Shown here piece by piece: positions 56,801-64,000 of a stretch of DNA of 64,000 nt. The notes below the pieces were generated by a model, which was not told where the DNA came from, did no database searches, and worked only from the letters and a program-made list of their open reading frames with translations. The DNA comes from Halichondria panicea (lineage: Eukaryota; Porifera; Demospongiae; Suberitida; Halichondriidae), in assembly GCF_963675165.1 (NCBI RefSeq), contig NC_087393.1, positions 542,002-606,001 on the forward strand. The letters run 5' to 3'. The position numbers were made by a program, and so were the translations under genes. Numbering within the stretch: the stretch's first letter is position 1; each line of letters opens with the position of its first letter.

Positions 56801-59134
56801 GTGTGTGTTTTGTGTGTGTGGGTGTGTATATTACAGTATATAGGGCTCGCAGTACTTACTTTTTGAGCAGTGTCTTGACGTGTGTGAGGTGATAGCGCTT
56901 CACACCGAGTGTTACACGTCCTCTCGCAGTCGCCAGCTGTTGGTACTGTAGGAGGTAGGGAGGCAACAATAGTAGCAGAGCGTTAAACACTCGAAGGTTT
57001 CTTTTAGAGTGTGTTGGCGAGTAATTTTTCGTCACAGCAAGTAAATTTCCTTGCACCTGTCAACTTTTAATATTTGGAACCCCACTTGTGCGAAAAGAAA
57101 CCTTGCTCCCTCCTTACCTGTCCATTTCTTGTAGTGAAGAGTGTTTCTGCTGACTCGGTCATTTCCTCCTCCCCCCTGAGTGCCAGAGACCCCCTGCATA
57201 GCTGCACGGCCCCCCACACGACCTTGTACATGTACCAGCCTACTACAATGAGAGCTGCTACAACAACAGGAATATTCATGGCCACGTCAACAAGAATGTC
57301 AACAAGCTCCTGAAGGGAGGGAACAGAGTGATTTAATTATCAGTCGCACCAGGAGTGGATGAATATACGCCTGTCCCGCAAATTGAGTTAACTTGTGGAG
57401 AAAATCAAGAGAAAGTAATGGATACCGTAAAACTAGAATATTTTGCTGGTGACAAACCTTTGCAAATCAGCCAAAAATCACCAAAAAGTTGACCCTTTAC
57501 GATGTAACTATTGAGTTTCTTGAACACTAGAAATAGAGTCCATACAGACAATACATGAACATCTAACTATTGCGTTCTGGCAAGAAACGTGTGTATTTAC
57601 TAGTAAGTTATTGTTGCGAATTGATCAACACTCGCAAAGTTCTCATAATTATGTTTGATGCTCGCAAAAGATTCTAGTAATACGGTAGCAGAGGAGGTCC
57701 GACAGGCGCGGTGCAGCTCAAGTAATTAGACCGCGCCTGTCGTACTTCCTCTGGATGGATAGTGAGGAAGGAAGAGGATATAGGGAAAGGCTAAAAGGTT
57801 GACCCACTGCTATAAAATGGTAGCTACGTACATACACTGCCATACCGTATCGTTGCAGATCAAGAAACCGTACTTCATCACTAGTGAACTAAAGAGCCCC
57901 ATAAACCTGTACAGGGAGAGGGGTGTGTGTAACACACTAGAGTCACTCCGTGCTCACCAGAGGATAGAATAGAGGAGACCCAGTATTCTCCCCAGCCAGG
58001 GCCGAGGTGCCCTCACACACGCAAACAGGGGAAAGTAGATGAGGGAGAGCATGGCCACCAGGATGAGAGGCTGTAACACTGTATGCATGGGGGTACATAT
58101 AATTATGTATACACTAATAAGGAGATAACTACAATTCGATACAAAAAACCTGCAGCTGAGCACGCGCTTAAAATAAAGATACGCTTATAGTCGAGTAAGC
58201 GCTAATAATCCAGTTTCTACGGAAGGTATACACTAAAAGAGCATTATAAGTACAGTAGTTAGTAACTGATACGTGTAGAGCTAAGTGATTTCTGAATCAC
58301 AAACAATCATTATCTACATCTACATTGTTAGAGCAACACATACATACACGGTCTTAATGCATTGTACACGTAGGTAGGGTTATAAGCACATGAAAGGCTC
58401 ACAGATTTTGTAGAATAGTTTGTCGTAGAGGTTGTTAAAGCCGTCTGGAATATTCGACGTCTGAAACACTTGAAGGATGGAGGTTGCCATGACACCAAAT
58501 ATGACTGTATAGACAGTACGATATCGCGGGGTCACCAGAAAGTCCACTGGCCTGTAGGTAATACACACATCAACGTAATATCACATTAGGCAATATTAAT
58601 GTACATAACAGAAATAATTATTTACGGTACAATCATGCTATTAGCCAGTAATTATTCATGTGCGTACGATTATTTATGTACAAGGATAATCTCCTCATGT
58701 GCTTCTGTTACACACTATAAGGACAGAACACTATGACATCATATGACACGTACACTGGCAATCCAGGGACCCCCCACAAACAGTTGGGTCCGAGGCGCCG
58801 TCGCTTCTGGGTGAAGCTGAGAATGACGAGTATGACGAGCTGCACGGGGGAGAGGGGGATTATAAGATCATCTCTCTCTTAGTTACAATGCTACGTACGT
58901 CTCAGAGTAATGTACTTACTGAGGCGACAAATTGCCCTATAAGGACACAGAGACTAATGAAGTTGATCTGTTCCTTAGAGGGACACTCACCACCAGAGCT
59001 GCCGGGGAAGCAAACAGACACCATGTCATAATAATATTCATTTACTGTGTGTACCTGTTGCTACTGTTGTTGTCTGAGTCCATACTGTAAGCTCTGAAGT
59101 GGCTCATCAGATCATATCCTTGGGATTCCTGCAT
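53865..59134 (-). CDS. STRA6: STRA6-like retinoid transporter, copy 4
   Basis: Nineteen exons: 59134-59055, 58998-58920, 58839-58754, 58551-58403, 58078-57958, 57906-57846, 57309-57118, 56945-56860, 56780-56701, 56649-56588, 56412-56244, 55807-55732, 55676-55610, 55560-55512, 55442-55331, 55223-55119, 54951-54788, 54471-54298, 54061-53865; 2109 nt, about 702 residues. It is closest to copy 3 (AWKYIGYQIGFFVL, DKKGKFIAL, LFNWFSFLLFFYNGFAGF, LMRGFERFDFG, ARNRWLVAYTLIRNPSL), but with an extra intron splitting copy 3's exon 7. Intron 11 consists largely of a minisatellite made from the acceptor of exon 12. The start at 59134 (MQESQGYDLMSHF) has alternative downstream ATGs. Confidence 0.82.
54495..54745. 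repeat. Dispersed intronic repeat, copy in STRA6-like copy 4
   Basis: Same family as 736-1030 in the same orientation: GCGTTAAATAGAGCATC, GGCCATAACTTTAG, TTTTCGGCCTGTTATAGG, then GTTACAGAGCCAACTCTAGTA. The two ends are partly complementary (GGTCCAA/TTGGACC-type), suggesting a MITE. Confidence 0.8.
55793..56215. repeat. Minisatellite of ~34-35 bp, about 12 units, each with a 3' splice site
   Basis: On the plus strand the units read ACACAACAACACTGTGGG, a poly-G run of 6-12, then TACAGGGGAGAT. On the gene strand each unit is a C-rich tract, CACAG, then TGTTGTTGTGTATCTCC, which is the acceptor and first bases of the exon at 55807-55732 of STRA6-like copy 4. Unit 7 has a short insertion and the last unit is truncated. 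Confidence 0.93.
57425..57687. mobile_element. 263-bp element with inverted ends (TA-flanked)
   Basis: Left end TACCGTAAAACTAGAATATT and right end CTAGTAATACGGTA are inverted repeats of about 24 bp with mismatches, possibly flanked by a TA duplication as in Tc1/mariner-derived MITEs. It lies in intron 6 of STRA6-like copy 4. Related ends occur at 45452 and at 52235-52255. Confidence 0.65.
57690..57752. repeat. Short GC-rich foldback
   Basis: GAGGTCCGACAGGCGCGGT pairs with ACCGCGCCTGTCGTACTTCC across a 16-base spacer. It is adjacent to the 57425 element and could be a separate foldback insertion. Confidence 0.6.
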
Positions 59135-59410
59135 GCTGGGCAGTACAGCTAGCTATAATTATATCTACTAGCTTTTTACATGTAGTGATACAATGGGACA
59201 ATCCCTACCGGTAGAGGTGTGTCTTTAAAACCACCTATACCAGATGGTGCAATTCTCTTTATGTCTCCACAACAACAACCAATTTGAAGTACACAGTTCA
59301 CTAAAATCACAAACACAATAATAATTATAGAGTCGACCTAGTCACACAAACTATGAAAGTACTACAAAATACATTACTGTAATTACAGGTATCAAGCCAG
59401 GTCCAACTAA

Positions 59411-61584
59411 CTACGTACTACGTACAACCATGTTCCAAGCTGCAGTTCCAGTGATCACCTTGCTCCCTTGTACAGTGCTAGCTGTTTCCAAACTTGGGTA
59501 GTCAGAATCACTCAGTACACCCTGTGTCAATGGTCGGCCTCCCGAGCTCCACACACTAGTAGTACTAACTTTAGCTTTCTTCTTTGACTTGCCCTTCCTA
59601 ACAGGAGCAGAAAGAGATGGTCGAGAAAAATATCTCGATAGTTCAATTTGTTTTTCTTCTTCAGGGAATACAGCTGCTACGTTTGGACCAATTTCCTCCC
59701 ATTTTGGGCCGAATAGATTAGAACATTGGTTCATGTACTCAATAGCAGATATCTGATCGTTTCTATACCAACCTGATAGTGTTTTAAATTGTGTGAATTT
59801 TGTCTTGTCTAGAACAGCTCGAATTTTTTCAACAATTTTTGTCTCCACTTGTTTCCTTGACAATGGAATTTTATCGCCACCCATTTTCTCACGAGGCTCA
59901 GATAATGAGGGAAAAGATTCAGCAGTATATGCAGGGACAATCTTTTCTTTCTTGGGTTTGCAATTTTTCTTGGGTTGTTTTTGTTCAGGTTTTTCACTTC
60001 TTGCCCACGCTCCAAAATTATGTAAGCCAGTTAATTCGCTCTGGGCAACTAATCGAGTGTCTTCTTGTTTCGCAATTTCCCCTCCAGCAGCAATTTCTGG
60101 CCAATCGTTTCTTTTCTTTTCTGGCTTTGTCAGGACAGTAATATTTTCAAATCCAGGAGGTTTAGTGAGTTCAGGTTTTGATTTTGAGACGGATTCGGCA
60201 GTATCAGAGTAAGGATTGAATGCAGTAGTTTCAAACGTTTGTTGAGATTTGCGTATCACTTCAGGCTGAGGGGTTGGAACCACTCTTGATCTTGAGAACC
60301 CAGGGGGAGGTTTAGTTTCTTCATCAGGAGACTTCCTGGGGAGAGATGGGGACGGTTTAGTGGGTTTCTCTGCTCGTTGTGTGGGGGCCGACAAAGCAGT
60401 GGCTACCTCCAGCTCTTCTTGCTCTCTGCAAGGGAGAACAAATGGTAGAGCAGTAAATACATGTACACTGCACAGAAGCTAGTTTCTAATCTCACTTAAT
60501 TGATAACCTTACAAAGTACTGTACACACACAAGTACACAGATGACCTCACCTCCTCTGTGCTGTTCTGCCACTCCTCTGATTGAAGTAAGGGGCACCCCT
60601 GCCCCTACCAACATCACCACCACTACCATAGCTAAATCCAAGCTCCAACTGTTTCATCTGCTTCACCTCTGCCTTGGAGAGCCCGTGGATATGAATGGAT
60701 GCACGATGCGCTTGAATGTCTATCTGGGATCGAAACACAGACGTTAGTTTCTCTTCTCTACACGACCCCTCTTCGCATAAAAAGTGTTCTTCTTTGAAAT
60801 GCTTTCGTAGCATCGGGTAACTCTTGTAGTAGTCTTGTCTGCCATTGCTTTCACAGATGTGACACCACAAATGGTCCGTACGCAAGTGTGTATGAAGTAC
60901 ATCGTTGTCTAGGTAACGGTTGTCACAGAATTTACAGAGGGGGTGTCCCTTATAAGATGTGTCGTCGGTATCTCCAAGACGACGATGTTTGGTGAGCATC
61001 GAACGAGTATACGATCGAAACTCGCGAGGGAAAAGTTTCAAATTATCCACACAGATCTCACAATAGTGTAAATCATGGAAACGGTTCATATGGTCTCGTA
61101 ACTGTTTAAAAGTTTGAAACATTTTCTCCTCTTCCGGGGCACACTTGTCACACGAATTTTGCCGTAGAGCTTCGTACACTTGATATAGCTTATGGTTCTC
61201 GAATAATATCCCATGCTTCCTATCACCAAGGAAACCCGAACGAGAACGAGACAGCTGAGAGAATGGCTTTACCTCACGACACACAAATACCTGTGACGTA
61301 TATAAAAAATACGTGAGATGGAATAATTAATACACACAACAAAAGGTCAAGTTTGAAAAACAATTCTGGTTGTCTACTGTGGTATTTTATTGTCTATTAA
61401 AGATTCTATTGTTTTCTCTCACCCGGTCCAGCTTTAGTCTACAGACAGAGCAGTCCCTCTGGTCACAGAGGGTCCTTAGCTTGGCAGTACAGCGGATACA
61501 GGTGGGGTGGTCACACTCGCCCACAGCCCAACAGGTCGACTCGTGGCAACAAAGGTCACAGATTTTGGGGGACACGGCAGCCAT
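59411..61584 (-). CDS. ZNF598: E3 ubiquitin ligase ZNF598, collision sensor
   Basis: Three exons: 61584-61423, 61290-60551, 60425-59411; 1917 nt, about 638 residues, shorter than human (904). The N-terminal RING (residues ~9-50) reads CDLCCHESTCWAVGECDHP, CIRC and CSVCRLKLDRVVF. C2H2-type fingers follow (HYCEICVDNLKLF, GHPLCKFCDNRYLDNDVLHTH, WCHICESNGRQDYYKSYP, HFLCEEGSCREE), then SEIDL-like SQIDIQAHRASIH. The family ubiquitinates small-subunit proteins eS10 and uS10 on collided ribosomes and starts ribosome-associated quality control. The C-terminal half is Pro/Lys-rich and ends ITGTAAWNMVVRST, with a helical middle part (FTQFKTLSGWYRNDQ) also typical of ZNF598. The shorter length reflects a reduced proline-rich linker. 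Confidence 0.93.
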
Positions 61585-61951
61585 TGGATAATGATAGGAA
61601 TAGTTGTGTTGTAAAGAGTTTCAGTAGTTTGTTGAACGTATAGTGGCTATACAAAAGCTTGTCTCTTGTGCTTCTAGTTCTTAGAACTTCCAATAATAAT
61701 TAATGTGCGGTTTCAAGCGTTTCTAAAATTAGTACAATAAGTCTGACGTCATATAAAAGGTTGCACCATCTACAGCCATAAAAAATACAATGTCATGCAT
61801 GAGTAATTATTTTGGTAGAATAAGATCTACATTTACCATATAATTATTTTCTTCCTTCAGACCTACAAAAATCTACGGCAAAAATTAGACATTTTTACGG
61901 TTAATTTCACAGTGAGACCCTAGCTACTTATAAAAACCAAATGGATCACAT
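61585..61951. other. ZNF598 upstream / TRMT1 downstream spacer
   Basis: 367 bp, AT-rich toward TRMT1. It must contain the ZNF598 promoter. GACGTCATATAAAAGG at about 61745-61760 joins a CRE-like TGACGTCA and a TATA-like box, about 165-180 bp upstream of the ZNF598 ATG; its role is inferred. Confidence 0.45.
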
Positions 61952-64000
61952 CTAACTGTCCACAGTGTCATTGTCCAGTTTCTTAGCTCTCTTGCCTTGC
62001 AGTCTTAGTCTCTTGGTGGGCAAGTCTTCCTCTGGATTGTCCTTCCTACAGCAAAACACAACACATTGAGTCAACAACTACAGTAAACACACCACTTACT
62101 TTCTCTTGGCCCTGGCCTTAGGTCCCCAATTTGACTCGGGATTTGAGGGAAATCTTGACAACTTTAGTAGTTTAGACGGTGGGTTGGCATCCTTTCGTAT
62201 CTCAAATGATGCTTCAATTCTGTCATGGTCAGGAGATAGCTTTATAGAATAAGGATGATAACTAACTTTGGCTCTTTGCTCAGAATGGCTGCACAGGGTG
62301 ATGTAGGACTGGGTGTCTTCACTGGGTTCTGTTTCACCTGTATTGCACGGTAATGGTGGACACTGTGGGAGGGGAGGGGGAATTATTATAACATACCCAA
62401 CATCTCAGAATATCCCACAGTACGTGATGAGGAGCGTCGGTCTTGATAGTGTTGGCATCAGTGTGGGTGATGGATACTCGATAGCCTTGGTTCATGAGGG
62501 CAGATCTGAGCACATGGGAAGGAGACAGTTATGTAACATTCATACCTCTACCACCGGTATAAAAAGTACGTGTGATAGTAATTACAGATAGATATTAGTG
62601 GGTTGCTGCATGCTTACCTCATGGCGGCCATCTTGGGTGTGCTGGTGTGGAGGGTGGAGCACACACCGTTCAATACATAATGGAGGGGAACATCGTGAAG
62701 CTCCTGAGATGATAGGACGAAGTGGACAGACACACCCACACACTACACACACACCACACACCTACACACCTACACACTACACACACGTACCTCAGACACG
62801 ACTGTCAGGAATCCCTTGATTCTCTCCACAGTCTTGTACATGCCCTGAGGTGCTGCGTTGACCTCACCCAACAGACCACCGACAAACACAGGGTCATGGA
62901 TAGGCTCCGCCCATATTGGACCACCTAGCTGTACATTTCAATATTTGTTAAAAAATTAACCAACATTAAATCCTACATACCTTGAATCCGTACCCGCACT
63001 GATCACACTTCTTGTCCACAGGGGGTCCACTACCTGGGGGGTACTTCCTTCTGTAAGAGCGGGTAATGAGTGGGAACAATGCGGACATAACTCACGATCG
63101 TCCATTTTCCACTCTCTTGCCCATAGGCTGGAGGTGGAAGCTCTCACACCCAGTGCAGTGGTACACCATGGCAAGCTTGCTGCAAGGACAGGAAATCAAG
63201 AGTATTATCAATCATTGATACTAACGACAATTCGAACATGCATGACTTCTCACATAACTGAACTGACATGCTGATACTGTACTTGCCTGAGTGACCTTTT
63301 GACCTCTTGTGGGCTGGTGTATACAGTGATGAACAATCTGACATAGAAGTCTATGGAACAGGAGAGGAGGGGAACGATGTAGCGTCGGTAACGGTTGGCA
63401 TGGGACTCTAGCGATGAGAGCACAATACGCAGAGCCTGGAATAAACACACACAGAGCAATAAATAGCCACTGTACTGATTGAGGATAGGAAGTTTGGGAC
63501 AATATTACCGAATTCTTAGCTGTGCAATTCCTATTACAATTAACAGTAATTGCATGTGTTTGTGTACTCACCATTTCATGGCAGTACTTAGTCTTGAGAG
63601 AGACTGAGCCATACTTGGAGTGGCAGCTCTCACTGTTTGTGCCACACAGCACACTCATGTCAGTACACGTTACACACAGAAGCCCTACACATACAGAGGA
63701 GGGGAAACAACGAAGGAGAGTAGGCGTATCTACACTCATAACACAGCTGCGGTCTCTCACCTCCGTCTCTCACTGCCTGGATGGCAGAGTCCAGGAACTG
63801 AGAAGGGGAACCGTAGGGGTCAAGGTCTATCACATCAAACCTCTTTGAGTGGGGCTCTCTATGTTCGTACATGAGCATACTGCATGGGAGAGGGACACAC
63901 ACATTAGCTGAGTGAGGCTCTCTGTGCTCGTACATAAGCATACTGCATGGGAGAGGGGACACACACATTAGCTGAGTGGGGCTCTCTGTGCTCGTACATG
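61952..64000 (-). CDS. TRMT1: tRNA (guanine26-N2)-dimethyltransferase (5' partial)
   Basis: Exons seen: 63879-63761, 63684-63572, 63435-63287, 63179-63096, 63050-62981, 62928-62791, 62703-62618, 62505-62397, 62362-62100, 62045-61952 (TAG); the 5' part lies beyond 64000. It is the SAM-dependent Trm1 enzyme making m2,2G26 in tRNAs. Visible: [47 protein letters not shown], zinc-ribbon-like pairs CTGC and [42 protein letters not shown] and [13 protein letters not shown]. It ends in a short basic tail ([12 protein letters not shown]), possibly nuclear, without the C-terminal CCCH finger of human TRMT1. The intron after 63287 appears to use a GC donor (AG|GCAAGT). Confidence 0.93.
63818..64000. repeat. 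63-bp tandem repeat spanning a TRMT1 acceptor and exon start
   Basis: On the gene strand each unit has CTCTCCCATGCAG, then TATGCTCATGTACGA and AGAGAGCC-CACTCA. The copy starting at 63879 is the real exon. One complete copy and part of another lie upstream (to 64000 and possibly beyond). The period is 63 bases (TGCATGGG at 63881 and 63944), i.e. 21 codons without a stop in the coding frame. Confidence 0.88.

Noticed and set aside
35906-59134. TMC-channel or generic multi-span transporter identity for the STRA6-like genes
   Set aside because: The C-terminal blocks (GYxTF-x-EV-x-HP and RxRxRWxxAYTLLxNP) match STRA6 specifically.
59793-60212. Plus-strand ORFs with hydrophobic Phe/Leu runs opposite ZNF598
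   Set aside because: Antisense of the Lys/Glu-rich ZNF598 exon 3; hydrophobicity is a complement effect.

Overview
This is animal nuclear DNA: short, intron-dense protein genes with GT-AG introns, typical introns of 50-300 bp, many TAATTATAATTAT-like stretches and small palindromic elements. The gene content (IFT140, PEX12, ZNF598, TRMT1, STRA6-like, a caskin-like scaffold, EMI-sushi proteins, death-fold proteins) together with the compact layout suggests an early-branching metazoan, most likely a demosponge. The species is an inference. All exon models were spliced by eye from consensus sites, frame continuity and remembered family conservation.

Layout: (1) 1-5184 (+), 3' part of a caskin-like tandem-SAM scaffold. 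(2) 5516-18670 (-), a tandem array of four secreted EMI + sushi (CCP) genes: 7 CCPs, 8 CCPs, one decayed copy, and 10 CCPs with an internal block duplication. Between the copies lie relics of the two flanking genes (caskin 3' end and DECR2 3' end), so the duplication breakpoints can be read directly. (3) 18805-20286 (-), DECR2, peroxisomal 2,4-dienoyl-CoA reductase, head-to-head with (4) 20583-35583 (+), a complete 27-exon IFT140. The shared promoter carries an RFX X-box-like site. (5) Nested antisense inside IFT140: a CARD-like two-exon gene in intron 6 and, in the 5.2-kb intron 10, three paralogs joining a death-effector-like domain to a dCMP-deaminase-like domain whose catalytic Glu and both zinc cysteines are gone. 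(6) 35906-59134, four STRA6-like retinoid-transporter genes (three +, one -) with PEX12 (45120-47222, -) between the second and third. (7) 59411-61584 (-), ZNF598. (8) 61952 to beyond 64000 (-), TRMT1, 5' end outside the window.

The most unusual signals are the nested death-fold/pseudo-deaminase genes, two independent tandem amplifications of a 3' splice site with the start of its exon (STRA6-like copy 4 and TRMT1), the breakpoint relics in the EMI-sushi array, a gene-conversion-like tract between STRA6 copies 1 and 2, and a 101-bp perfect hairpin element with a 10-bp target duplication.

Functionally, DECR2 and PEX12 are both peroxisomal, IFT140 is ciliary transport, ZNF598 and TRMT1 act on translation and tRNA, the EMI-sushi proteins are predicted to be extracellular, and the nested death-fold genes look like innate-immune or cell-death signalling components.
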